The notes under the pieces were generated by a model. That model did not search any database, was not told the origin of the DNA, and saw only the letters and a list, made by a program, of their open reading frames with translations. Below, in pieces: positions 44,773-52,551 of a DNA stretch of 64,000 nt. Position numbers and translations under genes: made by a program. Origin of the DNA: Micromonospora mirobrigensis (GTDB lineage: Bacteria; Actinomycetota; Actinomycetes; Mycobacteriales; Micromonosporaceae); contig NZ_FMCX01000006.1 in NCBI RefSeq assembly GCF_900091555.1, positions 155,116-219,115 of the forward strand, read 5' to 3'. How positions within the stretch are numbered: the first letter of the stretch is position 1; each line of letters begins with the position of its first letter.

Positions 44773-45360
44773 GTGGACGCCGACGGGGAGGACCGGCTGC
44801 GGGCCGGGGTGCTGGCCGGGTTGACCGTGGCGGCGCTGGTCGCGGGGGGACTGTGGTGGCGGGCCGCCGCCCCGCAGACCGGTCCGGTCGCCGGGACGGA
44901 CCCCGCCGGGCTGATGGTGGGGGTGGAGCCGACCTCGCCGGCCGGGTCGGAATCGGCGGCCTACCGGAGCAGCCTGCGGGTGACCCTCGCACCCGAGGGG
45001 GCGGTCGGCTCGGTCGAGGTCGGCCCGACCGTGGACCGGCCCGCCGACTTCCCGTTGCCCGGGGCGATCTGGTCGGTGGCGCGCGAGGGGATCGGCCCGG
45101 AGGCCGGACTGAACGCGGAGGTCCAGCCGGCCGAGGGTGTCCGCTACCGGTTGCGGTTGCGGTGGCGGTGCACGGGTCCGGGACAGCTGGTCGTGGCGGT
45201 CTCCGGTGCGTTGTCGGGGGAGCGGCAGCCGTCGACCGCCTGCGACGGTCGGGTCCGGTCGGCGGAGCTGATCGGGGCGGGCGTGCCCGCCCGGATCATG
45301 CTGTCGACGGTGGACATGGCGCCGGTCGAGGTGGACGCCGAGTTGATGGTGGCGTCCTGA
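44773..45360 (+). CDS. Membrane-anchored extracytoplasmic protein of unknown function
   Basis: A 195-residue protein with one N-terminal helix (GVLAGLTVAALVAGGLWW, about residues 11-28) and a beta-rich extracytoplasmic domain (RVTLAPEGAVGSVEVGPTVD, RYRLRLRWRCTGPGQLVVAVSG, ACDGRVRSAELIGAG) with two Cys that could pair. No enzymatic motif is seen. GTG 44773 is set by the leaderless element. Its 3' end faces the thioredoxin-fold-like gene. Confidence 0.65.
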   Translation: MDADGEDRLRAGVLAGLTVAALVAGGLWWRAAAPQTGPVAGTDPAGLMVGVEPTSPAGSESAAYRSSLRVTLAPEGAVGSVEVGPTVDRPADFPLPGAIWSVAREGIGPEAGLNAEVQPAEGVRYRLRLRWRCTGPGQLVVAVSGALSGERQPSTACDGRVRSAELIGAGVPARIMLSTVDMAPVEVDAELMVAS

Positions 45361-45424
45361 GGGTGGTCCACCGGGCCGTCGGGCGCGCGGCCGGTCACGT
45401 CGCCCGGTGCGGCGCGTCGCCGGC

Positions 45425-46156
45425 TCAGCCGGCGAGCCGGTCCAGCTCGACCCGGTAGTCCTCGACGGTGCCGACCTGCGGGACCACCTCGGTGAGGGTG
45501 CCGTAGCGGTCCACCAGCAGCGCGGTGGCCCTGCCGGTGGGCACGGGCAGGCGCAGGAAGGCGCGCAGGCCCCCGGCCGGGTCGGCCAGCGCGAGAACGG
45601 GCGGCCCGGGGGCCGTCGGGGTGGGCCCGGCTGCGTGCTTCCCGACGACGGTGACGACGGTCACGCCGGCCGGTGCGGCGACGGCCGCCTCGGTGACCCG
45701 TTCCGCGCAGGCGCAGCCGTCGACGAGGAGGATCACGGCGGGCAGCAGCCCGCGCAGCGGCACCGGGCGTTGGTCGGGGCCGACGAGGTCCAGCGCGGGC
45801 AGTGGCCGACCGACCAGGTCGCCGGCGGTGGCCTGGGGGAGGACGGTCGGACGGGCACCGCCGCGCGGTGAGCGGGGCCAGGTGACCGCGGCCAGGCCGG
45901 CCACGGTGGTGAGCACCGCCACCAGCAGGACCAGCAGCGACAGCCGCAGCGGCAGCCGGCCGTCGGGGCCGGGCCGCAGGCCGAGCAACCGGCGTCGACG
46001 CCGGACGGCCGCCTGTCGGCGCAGCTCGCGGCGGAGCTGCGCGGCCTCGGCGGCCAGCGCGGAGGCGTCGTCCGGCACGACCACCCGGCCCCACTCGGGT
46101 GGCAGGTCGGGCAGCCCGTCGGGCGGGCCGTGTCCCTCGGCGTCACGCATGCCCAT
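45425..46156 (-). CDS. Membrane-anchored thioredoxin-fold-like protein with CxC motif
   Basis: A 243-residue protein with an N-terminal cytoplasmic, Arg-rich coiled segment, one membrane helix (LSLLVLLVAVLTTVAGLAAVTW, about residues 73-94) and an extracytoplasmic domain of thioredoxin/peroxiredoxin layout: GRPLPALDLVGPDQRPVPLRG, then AVILLVDGCACAERV with two Cys one residue apart, then VTVVTVVGKH and ATALLVDRYGTLTEVVPQVG. CxC rather than CxxC is unusual for an active thioredoxin. ATG 46156 or 46150 may be used. It is divergent from carD. Confidence 0.6.
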   Translation of the reverse strand: MGMRDAEGHGPPDGLPDLPPEWGRVVVPDDASALAAEAAQLRRELRRQAAVRRRRRLLGLRPGPDGRLPLRLSLLVLLVAVLTTVAGLAAVTWPRSPRGGARPTVLPQATAGDLVGRPLPALDLVGPDQRPVPLRGLLPAVILLVDGCACAERVTEAAVAAPAGVTVVTVVGKHAAGPTPTAPGPPVLALADPAGGLRAFLRLPVPTGRATALLVDRYGTLTEVVPQVGTVEDYRVELDRLAG

Positions 46157-46473
46157 CGGACCCCCTGAAACCGTCTCGGTGAGCGGACCTCAAGCGTCCC
46201 GCACCGGCCCGCGTACCGCTACACCCGGACGGGACGGGCGACGGCGGGATACCATGGGAGGAGCGCATCGCCCGAGAAATCCACGCTCCGCTCATCCGTA
46301 CCGGGCTGTCATGCCTTCGTAACGGAGCGTGTGCGAACCATTGGTTTGACCGCCTGTCAAGCCGAAGAAATACCTCTCACAGGGCCCCTGAGCTGCGCCA
46401 ACGGTCAGGACAGCGGTGGGACATCGGTGCCTGAGCGTGTTACCCTAGACACAGCGAAAGGGGTTTCGAACCT
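46157..46473. other. 317-bp intergenic region upstream of carD
   Basis: Two promoter-like patches are visible on the plus strand: TTGACC (46346-46351) with TACCTC (46371-46376), and TACCCT (46441-46446) closer to the gene; a GAAAGGGG ribosome-binding site precedes ATG 46474. No coding frame is supported. Confidence 0.45.
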
Positions 46474-46959
46474 ATGGTTTTCAGTGTCGGCGAGACCGTT
46501 GTTTACCCCCACCACGGGGCCGCACTCATCGAGGCAATCGAGACTCGGGTCATCAAGGGCGAGCCCAGGGAGTACCTCGTCCTGAGGGTCGCGCAGGGTG
46601 ACCTGACGGTCCGGGTGCCCGCCGAGAACGCCGAGATCGTGGGCGTGCGCGAGGTGGTCGGCGAAGAGGGCCTCGGCAAGGTCTTCGACGTGCTCCGTGC
46701 ACCGCACACCGAGGAGCCGACCAACTGGTCGCGGCGTTACAAGGCGAATCTGGAGAAGCTGGCCTCCGGCAACCCGCTGAAGGTCGCCGAGGTCGTCCGG
46801 GACCTGTGGCGCCGGGAGCGGGAGCGGGGTCTGTCCGCGGGTGAGAAGCGCATGCTCGCCAAGGCCCGCGACATTCTCGTCGGCGAGGTCGCGCTGGCCG
46901 AGAAGAGCACCAAGGACGAGGCGGAGTCGCTGCTAGACAAGGTGCTGACCGAGGCCTGA
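46474..46959 (+). CDS. carD: RNA polymerase-binding transcription factor CarD
   Basis: The 161-residue global regulator stabilises open promoter complexes. It has the N-terminal RNAP-interaction (Tudor-like) domain (FSVGETVVYPHHGAALIEAIE, YLVLRVAQGDLTVRVPAENA) and a helical DNA-binding C-terminus with the conserved Trp in NWSRRYKANLEKL and ELVRDLWRRER-type helix. Length and sequence are as in Mycobacterium CarD, which is essential. carD-ispD-ispF is the conserved order. Confidence 0.96.
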   Translation: MVFSVGETVVYPHHGAALIEAIETRVIKGEPREYLVLRVAQGDLTVRVPAENAEIVGVREVVGEEGLGKVFDVLRAPHTEEPTNWSRRYKANLEKLASGNPLKVAEVVRDLWRRERERGLSAGEKRMLAKARDILVGEVALAEKSTKDEAESLLDKVLTEA

Positions 46960-47013
46960 TCCACCCGGCATCGTCGTACCCACCCCGCAGCAAAGAAATC
47001 CGAGGACCGCGAC

Positions 47014-47709
47014 GTGACCGCGCAGCTCAATCCGCGCGGTGACGTCGCGGTCCTTGTTCCTGCCGCCGGTGCCGGGGTACGTCTCGGACCGGGCGCTCCC
47101 AAGGCCCTGCGCCTGCTCGGCGGGGAGCCCCTGCTGGTGCACGCGGTCCGCCGGATCGCCGCCGCCCCGTCGGTGCACACCGTCGTGGTGGCCGCCCCGG
47201 CCGCCGACGTCGACGCGGTCCGCGCCCTGCTGGCGCCGGTCGCCCCGGTGACCGTGGTGCCCGGCGGCGCGGAGCGGCAGGCCTCGGTGGCCGCCGCCCT
47301 GGCCGCCGTCCCGGCCGGTCCGGAGATCGTCCTGGTGCACGACGCGGCCCGGGCGTTGACCCCGCCCGACCTGGTGGAGTCGGTGGCCGCCGCCGTCCGC
47401 TCCGGCCATGACGCGGTGATCCCCGTCCTGCCGGTGGTCGACACGATCAAGGAGGTCGACGCCGGCGAGTGGGTGCTCGGCACGGTCGACCGGTCGGCGT
47501 TGCGGGCGGTGCAGACCCCGCAGGGCTTCCGCCGGGCGGTGCTGGCCGCCGCGCACGCCGCCGCCGGTGACCCGCTGACCGACGATGCCGGCCTGGTCGA
47601 GAAGCAGGGCGTCCCGGTGCTCTGCGTGCCGGGCTCGGAGCACGCCCTCAAGATCACCCGACCGTTCGACCTGGCGCTGGCCGAGTACCTGCTGGCCGCC
47701 GGCGCCTGA
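47014..47709 (+). CDS. ispD: 2-C-methyl-D-erythritol 4-phosphate cytidylyltransferase
   Basis: Third step of the MEP isoprenoid pathway. The 231-residue enzyme has the nucleotide-binding VLVPAAGAGVRLGPGAPKAL, VVPGGAERQASVAAAL, VLVHDAARAL and LRAVQTPQGFRRAVL, and DDAGLVEKQGVPV. GTG 47014 lies 54 bp after carD. The product feeds quinone and terpenoid synthesis, including presumably the prenyl donor of the UbiA enzyme upstream. Confidence 0.95.
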   Translation: MTAQLNPRGDVAVLVPAAGAGVRLGPGAPKALRLLGGEPLLVHAVRRIAAAPSVHTVVVAAPAADVDAVRALLAPVAPVTVVPGGAERQASVAAALAAVPAGPEIVLVHDAARALTPPDLVESVAAAVRSGHDAVIPVLPVVDTIKEVDAGEWVLGTVDRSALRAVQTPQGFRRAVLAAAHAAAGDPLTDDAGLVEKQGVPVLCVPGSEHALKITRPFDLALAEYLLAAGA

Positions 47710-47713
47710 CCGC

Positions 47714-47719
47714 TACCCT
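47714..47719 (+). promoter_or_regulatory. Leaderless -10 element of ispF
   Basis: TACCCT just after the ispD stop, followed by six bases and ATG 47726. Confidence 0.5.
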
Positions 47720-47725
47720 CGGCTG

Positions 47726-48208
47726 ATGATCGTTCCTCGGGTGGCCATCGGCACCGACGTGCACGCCTTCGCGCCTGGCCGGCCGTGCTGGGTGGCCGGG
47801 CTGCACTGGCCGGGGCAGGACGGGCTGGCCGGGCACTCGGACGCGGACGTGGCCGCCCACGCCGCCTGCAACGCCCTGCTCTCCGCGGCGGGCCTGGGCG
47901 ACCTGGGCGCCAACTTCGGCGTCGACCAGCCGGAGTGGGCGGGCGCACCCGGGGTGGCGCTGCTCACCGAGAGCGCCCGGCGGGTCCGGGCGGCCGGCTT
48001 CCGGATCGGCAACGTCTCGGTGCAGGTCGTCGGCAACCGACCCAAGATCGGCCCCCGCCGGATCGAGGCCGAGCGGGTGCTCTCCGAGGCGGTGGGCGCC
48101 CCGGTGACGCTCTCCGCGGCCACCACCGACGGCCTGGGCTTCACCGGGCGCGGTGAGGGGCTGGCCGGGGTGGCGGTGGCCCTGGTCTACGAGGCGCCGG
48201 CCGCCTAG
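47726..48208 (+). CDS. ispF: 2-C-methyl-D-erythritol 2,4-cyclodiphosphate synthase
   Basis: Fifth step of the MEP pathway. The 160-residue trimeric metalloenzyme carries GTDVHAF (metal-binding DxH), GLAGHSDADVAAHA (the third metal His), GDLGANFGVDQPEWAG and ATTDGLGFTGRGEGLA. The usual start sequence RxGxGxDVHxF is VAIGTDVHAF here. Its stop TAG is part of the -10 element of the next gene. Confidence 0.95.
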   Translation: MIVPRVAIGTDVHAFAPGRPCWVAGLHWPGQDGLAGHSDADVAAHAACNALLSAAGLGDLGANFGVDQPEWAGAPGVALLTESARRVRAAGFRIGNVSVQVVGNRPKIGPRRIEAERVLSEAVGAPVTLSAATTDGLGFTGRGEGLAGVAVALVYEAPAA

Positions 48209-48211
48209 GCT
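48206..48211 (+). promoter_or_regulatory. Leaderless -10 element overlapping the ispF stop
   Basis: TAGGCT includes the ispF TAG; six bases then ATG 48218. The same arrangement occurs at nadC/coaX. Confidence 0.5.
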
Positions 48212-48217
48212 CGCCCG

Positions 48218-49243
48218 ATGTCCAGCGACACCACCCCCGAGCGGTCAGCCGCGGACGGCTACCTCCAGCGCGCCCAGCTCCTCGCCGAGCTGGGCCGGTA
48301 CGACGAGGCCGCCGCCGAGCTGGGCTACGCCGTGGCGCTGGAGCCGGCGAACGCCGACGTGCTGACCGTGCTGGCCCGGGTGCACCTGGCCGCCGGACGG
48401 CCCGCCGAGGCGCTCACCGCCGCGGACGCGGCCGTCGCCGCCGCCCCGGGCGCCGTGCCGCCGCTGGTCGCGCGGGGCCTGGCCCTGACCGACCTGGAGG
48501 CGTACCGGGCCGCCGCGGGGTGCGCCGACGAGATCCTGGCACTCGGCCCGACCGACGCGTACGCCCAGCGCAGCGCCGCGGCGATCCTGGCCGGCGCGCG
48601 CAACGGGCAGCCGGCGCTGAACGCGGCCTGGCGCGGGGTGGAGCTGGCGCCGGAGGAGCCGCAGGCGCACCTGGTGCTCGGCCTGGTCGCCGCCCGGCTG
48701 GACCTGTTCGACCTGGCCGAGCGGGCGTACCGGGAGGCGCTGCGGCTCGATCCGCAGCTGGCCGAGGCCCGGCACGACCTGGGGGTGCTCCGGCTGGAGC
48801 AGCGCCGGTGGAGCGAGGCGCTGGAGCACCTGGCCGACGCGGCCACCATCGGCGCGGGCCGGATCGACTCCGGTCGGACGATCTCCGCCGGGCTGCGGCA
48901 GCTCGTGCTCTTCGGTGCCGGCTGGTCGCTGCTGACCGCCGTGCTGATCGCCTGCCTGGCGGCCGGCAACCCGGGCCTGTCCCGGTTCGCGGCGGCGTTC
49001 GCGGCCCTCGGCGGTGGACTGCTGGTCTGGCGGTACGCGGCGAGGCTGCCCGACCTGGCCCGGACCGTGCTGCCCGGGCTGGTCCGCTCGGACCGGACGC
49101 TCGCCCTGGCGGTCTATGCGGTCGCCGCCGCGCCGGCGATGATCCTGCTGTACGCGCTGGTCGGCACCCCGTGGCCGCTGGTCCTCGCCATCGGGGTGGC
49201 CGCCCTGGCCGAGCTGGCCGTCCTCACCCGCACCTCCCGGTGA
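48218..49243 (+). CDS. TPR protein with C-terminal membrane domain
   Basis: A 341-residue protein. Residues 10-215 form about five or six tetratricopeptide repeats (QLLAELGRYDEAAAELGYAVALEPANADV; AYREALRLDPQLAEARHDLGVLRLEQRRWSEALEHL), followed by four hydrophobic helices (LVLFGAGWSLLTAVLIACL; FAAAFAALGGGLLVWRYA; LALAVYAVAAAPAMILLYALVG; PLVLAIGVAALAELAVL). The TPR part is probably cytoplasmic and recruits partners to the membrane. Partners are unknown. Confidence 0.8.
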   Translation: MSSDTTPERSAADGYLQRAQLLAELGRYDEAAAELGYAVALEPANADVLTVLARVHLAAGRPAEALTAADAAVAAAPGAVPPLVARGLALTDLEAYRAAAGCADEILALGPTDAYAQRSAAAILAGARNGQPALNAAWRGVELAPEEPQAHLVLGLVAARLDLFDLAERAYREALRLDPQLAEARHDLGVLRLEQRRWSEALEHLADAATIGAGRIDSGRTISAGLRQLVLFGAGWSLLTAVLIACLAAGNPGLSRFAAAFAALGGGLLVWRYAARLPDLARTVLPGLVRSDRTLALAVYAVAAAPAMILLYALVGTPWPLVLAIGVAALAELAVLTRTSR

Positions 49244-49301
49244 GACCCTGGCGGCGTGACGGAGGCGACGTGTCGGACGGGGTGGGAACCGGGTAGTAGT
49301 T

Positions 49302-49321
49302 GACGTTGCAACGAAAACGTC
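49302..49321. promoter_or_regulatory. Candidate operator upstream of alcohol dehydrogenase
   Basis: GACGTT (49302-49307) and AACGTC (49316-49321) flank a GTTGCAAC palindrome that starts inside the first arm. It stands 20 bp before the GTG start and overlaps the likely promoter. Confidence 0.35.
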
Positions 49322-49340
49322 TGCAGGAAGCGGAGATATC

Positions 49341-50381
49341 GTGCTCACCGTCAACGCCTACGCGGCCCCGTCCGCGACCGAACCGCTCGTCCCGACCACC
49401 ATCGAGCGACGCGACCTGGGCCCGCACGACGTCCTCATCGACATCAGGTTCTCCGGCATCTGCCACTCCGACATCCACACCGCGCGCAGCGAGTGGGGCC
49501 CCACGACGTACCCGATCGTGGTCGGCCACGAGATCGCCGGCGTGGTCCGCGAGGTCGGCCCCGAGGTGACGAAGTTCGCCGTCGGCGACCGGGTCGGCGT
49601 CGGCTGCATGGTCGACTCCTGCCGGGAGTGCGACAACTGCCGCAAGGGGCTGGAGCAGTACTGCCTCAAGGGCAACATCGGCACGTACGGGGCGGTCGGC
49701 CGGGACGGGCAGCCGACCCAGGGCGGCTACTCGCAGGCCATCGTGGTGGTCGACGACTTCGTGCTGCGCATCCCGGACGGCATCGAGCTGGACGCCGCCG
49801 CGCCGCTGCTCTGCGCCGGCATCACCACGTACTCGCCGTTGCGGCACTGGAACGCCGGCCCCGGCAAGCGGGTCGCGGTGGTCGGCATGGGCGGCCTGGG
49901 TCACATGGCCGTCAAGCTGGCCCACGCCATGGGCGCCGAGGTCACCGTGCTGTCGCAGTCGCTGAAGAAGCAGGAGGACGGGCTGCGGCTCGGCGCCGAC
50001 CACTACTTCGCGACCTCCGACGAGGAGACCTTCACCAGGCTGGCCGGGTCGTTCGACCTGATCGTCAACACGGTCAGCGCCAAGATCGACCTGGACGCGT
50101 ACCTGCGGCTGCTGGCCGTGGACGGGACGCTGGTCAACGTGGGCGCGCCGGAGGAGCCGCTGTCGGTGGCGGCGTTCTCGCTGATCCCGGCCCGCCGGTC
50201 GTTCGCCGGTTCGATGATCGGCGGCATCGCCGAGACCCAGGAGATGCTGGACTTCTGCGCCGAGAAGGGGATCGGCGCGGAGATCGAGGTCATCGGCGCC
50301 GAGAAGATCAACGAGGCGTACGAGCGGGTGCTCGCCTCGGACGTGCGCTACCGCTTCGTGATCGACGCCTCGACGTTCTGA
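49341..50381 (+). CDS. Zinc-dependent NAD(P) alcohol dehydrogenase, cinnamyl/YahK type
   Basis: A 346-residue medium-chain dehydrogenase that interconverts aldehydes and alcohols. The catalytic zinc site is FSGICHSDIH ... GHEIAGVVREVG ... CAGITTY; the structural zinc site is CRECDNCRKGLEQYC; the nucleotide-binding motif is VAVVGMGGLGHMAVKLAHAMG. LCAGITTYSPLRHW and MIGGIAETQEMLDF are typical of the CAD/YahK branch, which usually prefers NADPH. GTG 49341 has a GGAG site. A terminator follows. Confidence 0.93.
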   Translation: MLTVNAYAAPSATEPLVPTTIERRDLGPHDVLIDIRFSGICHSDIHTARSEWGPTTYPIVVGHEIAGVVREVGPEVTKFAVGDRVGVGCMVDSCRECDNCRKGLEQYCLKGNIGTYGAVGRDGQPTQGGYSQAIVVVDDFVLRIPDGIELDAAAPLLCAGITTYSPLRHWNAGPGKRVAVVGMGGLGHMAVKLAHAMGAEVTVLSQSLKKQEDGLRLGADHYFATSDEETFTRLAGSFDLIVNTVSAKIDLDAYLRLLAVDGTLVNVGAPEEPLSVAAFSLIPARRSFAGSMIGGIAETQEMLDFCAEKGIGAEIEVIGAEKINEAYERVLASDVRYRFVIDASTF

Positions 50382-50393
50382 TCCGGGCACAGG

Positions 50394-50426
50394 CGAGGCC
50401 GCGTCCCCACCGGGGACGCGGCCTCG
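50394..50426. terminator. Bidirectional terminator adh/hmgA
   Basis: A 15-bp stem (GAGGCCGCGTCCCC and complement plus one outer pair) with a three-base loop, between convergent genes. Confidence 0.8.
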
Positions 50427-50432
50427 TCGCGT

Positions 50433-51599
50433 TCAGCCCTTGCGGGCCCAGGTCCAGGCGTACCCGTCGTCCTCGCACTCGGCGGCGGCCTCGCACAGGT
50501 CCAGCGGGCGGAACGTGTCGACCATGACGGCCAGCTCGTCGAAGTAGTCGACGCCGATCGACCGCTCGGCGGCGCCCGGCTGCGGGCCGTGGGTGAACCC
50601 GGAGGGGTGCAGCGAGATCGAGCCCTGCCCGATGCCGGAGCCGCGCCGGGCCTCGTAGTTGCCGCCGGTGTAGAAGAGCATCTCGTCGGAGTCGACGTTG
50701 TGGTGGTTGTACGGCACCGGGATGGCGTCCGGGTGGTAGTCCACCTTGCGCGGCACGAACGAGCAGATGACGAAGTTCGGGCCCTGGAAGGTCTGGTGCA
50801 CCGGCGGCGGCTGGTGGATCCGCCCGGTGATCGGTTCGAAGTCGTGGATGGAGAACGCCCACGGGTAGAGGTGCCCGTCCCAGCCGACCACGTCGAACGG
50901 GTGGTTGGCGTACGTGTACCTCGTCCAGCCGCGCCGGTGTCTGACCAGCACCTCCACGTCCTCGCCGTCGACCAGCAGCGGCGTGTCCGGTCCCCGGACG
51001 TCCCGCTCGCAGTAGGGCGAGTGCTCCAGGAACTGGCCGCGTACCGAGAGGTAGCGCTTGGGCGGTCCGATGTGGCCGTTGGCCTCGACGGTGAGCAGCC
51101 GGGTCGGCCCGTCGCCGGTCGGCACCAGCCGGTGGATGGTCGAGGTGGGGATGACGACGTAGTCGCCGGCGACCGCGTCGAGCGCGCCGAAGGTGGACTC
51201 CACCCGCAGCCCGCCGGCCTCGACGTAGAGGCACTCGTCGCCGGTGGCGTTGCGGTAGAGCGGGGAGGGCCGGTCGGCCAGCACGTACCCGATCCGCACG
51301 TCGTCGTTGGCGAGCAGGTGCCGGCGGCCCAGGACCGGGTCGGCCCCGGCGCCGTCGAGCTTGTGGGTGCGCAGGTGGCGCGGCTTGAGCGGCAGGTTCG
51401 GCACCCGGGTGTACGCGGGCGGGGCGAACTCCTCGGCGGCCACGATCGCGGTCGGCGCGTGCCGGTGGTAGAGCAGGGACGAGTCGGAGGAGAAGCCCTC
51501 CTGGCCCATCAGCTCCTCGGCGTAGAGGGTGCCGTCCGGCTGGCGGAACTGGGTGTGCCGCTTGCGGGGCACCTCACCGACGCGGCGGTAGTAGGGCAT
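50433..51599 (-). CDS. hmgA: Homogentisate 1,2-dioxygenase
   Basis: Opens the ring of homogentisate to maleylacetoacetate in tyrosine and phenylalanine breakdown. The 388-residue cupin-fold protein has DECLYVEAGGLRVESTFG, the Fe-ligand region near DSDEMLFYTGGNYEARRG and SLHPSGFTHGPQPGAAERS. ATG 51599 has GGGAGG four bases upstream. The coding sequence ends seven bases after the terminator, and the gene is divergent from the unknown gene that is coupled to fahA. Confidence 0.93.
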   Translation of the reverse strand: MPYYRRVGEVPRKRHTQFRQPDGTLYAEELMGQEGFSSDSSLLYHRHAPTAIVAAEEFAPPAYTRVPNLPLKPRHLRTHKLDGAGADPVLGRRHLLANDDVRIGYVLADRPSPLYRNATGDECLYVEAGGLRVESTFGALDAVAGDYVVIPTSTIHRLVPTGDGPTRLLTVEANGHIGPPKRYLSVRGQFLEHSPYCERDVRGPDTPLLVDGEDVEVLVRHRRGWTRYTYANHPFDVVGWDGHLYPWAFSIHDFEPITGRIHQPPPVHQTFQGPNFVICSFVPRKVDYHPDAIPVPYNHHNVDSDEMLFYTGGNYEARRGSGIGQGSISLHPSGFTHGPQPGAAERSIGVDYFDELAVMVDTFRPLDLCEAAAECEDDGYAWTWARKG

Positions 51600-51634
51600 C
51601 TCGCCTCCCGTTTCGTCCCGTTCTCCGGCCGATG

Positions 51635-51653
51635 GCGTCCGATAATCGGACGC
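51635..51653. promoter_or_regulatory. 19-bp perfect palindrome between hmgA and the fahA operon
   Basis: GCGTCCGATAATCGGACGC, centred on 51644 in the 94-bp divergent space. It abuts the plus-strand -35 (TTGTCC, 51656-51661, spaced 18 from TAGATT at 51680-51685) and should overlap the hmgA promoter. It is a good operator candidate for joint control. Confidence 0.65.
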
Positions 51654-51693
51654 TGTTGTCCGTTCCTTGTAGCGTCCCGTAGATTCTTGTCCC

Positions 51694-52551
51694 GTGTCAA
51701 CGCAGGTGCCCCGACTCCTCGCCGGCCTCGTCGACGACGCCGCGGTCTTCCCGCCCGGCAGCGCGCCGCTGCCCGAGGCGGTCACCGCGCACCGCGACCA
51801 CCGCGCCGCCTGGTACGCCGACCTGGTCGGCCCGCTCCTGGTGCCCGCCTCCGCGCTGCCCGCCCTGCCCGCCCTGCTCGGCGGCGACGAACGGCTGGCG
51901 GTCGGCGTCATCGGCGACCTACCCCGGGGGCAGCTCGACGCGGCCCTCGCCGCGGCCGACCCCCGGCTGGCCGTCCGCCAGGTGGAGGCCGCCGTCGCCA
52001 AGCGCGGCGAGGACCCGCAGCCCGGCCTGACCGAGCTGATCAAGCTCACCGAACGGCTCGACGACGTCAGGGTCTACGCGGAGATCCCGCTGACCCTCGG
52101 CCTGATGGCCGCCCTGGACACCCTCGCCGAGGCGCGCGCCACCGGCCTTCCGATCGCCGCCAAGTTCCGCACCGGCGGGCTGGCCGCCGAGCTCTTCCCC
52201 ACCCCCGGCGAGCTGGCCGCGGTCATCTGCGCCTGCCGGGACCGGGAACTGCCGTTCAAGCTGACCGCCGGGCTGCACCACGCCGTCCGGCACCTCGACC
52301 CGGAGACCGGCTTCACCCACCACGGCTTCGGCAACGTGCTGGCGGCCACCCTGGCCGCCGCCGAGGGCGCCGAGGTGCCCGAGGTCGCCGTCCTGCTCGC
52401 CGCCATGGACCCGGTCCGGCTGGTCGAGCAGGCGCGGGAGCGCCGGGACGTGGGCCGCCCGCTCTGGATCGGGTACGGCTCCTGCAGCATCGTGGAACCA
52501 CTGACCGATCTGATCCGGCTGGGGCTGGTGAACGGGGGATTCGAGGCATGA
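51694..52551 (+). CDS. Conserved protein of unknown function in the homogentisate operon
   Basis: A 285-residue soluble protein, apparently alpha/beta. Recognisable stretches are AGLVDDAAVFPPGSAPLPEAV, VRVYAEIPLTLGLMAALDTL, GLPIAAKFRTGGLAAELFP, LPFKLTAGLHHAVRHLDP with a HHGFGN block and WIGYGSCSIVEPL. The Lys and His-rich motifs sit at strand ends, as in TIM-barrel enzymes. It overlaps fahA by ATGA. The pathway step between HmgA and FahA, maleylacetoacetate isomerisation, has no recognisable enzyme here, so this gene is a candidate; that is inference. Confidence 0.8.
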   Translation: MSTQVPRLLAGLVDDAAVFPPGSAPLPEAVTAHRDHRAAWYADLVGPLLVPASALPALPALLGGDERLAVGVIGDLPRGQLDAALAAADPRLAVRQVEAAVAKRGEDPQPGLTELIKLTERLDDVRVYAEIPLTLGLMAALDTLAEARATGLPIAAKFRTGGLAAELFPTPGELAAVICACRDRELPFKLTAGLHHAVRHLDPETGFTHHGFGNVLAATLAAAEGAEVPEVAVLLAAMDPVRLVEQARERRDVGRPLWIGYGSCSIVEPLTDLIRLGLVNGGFEA

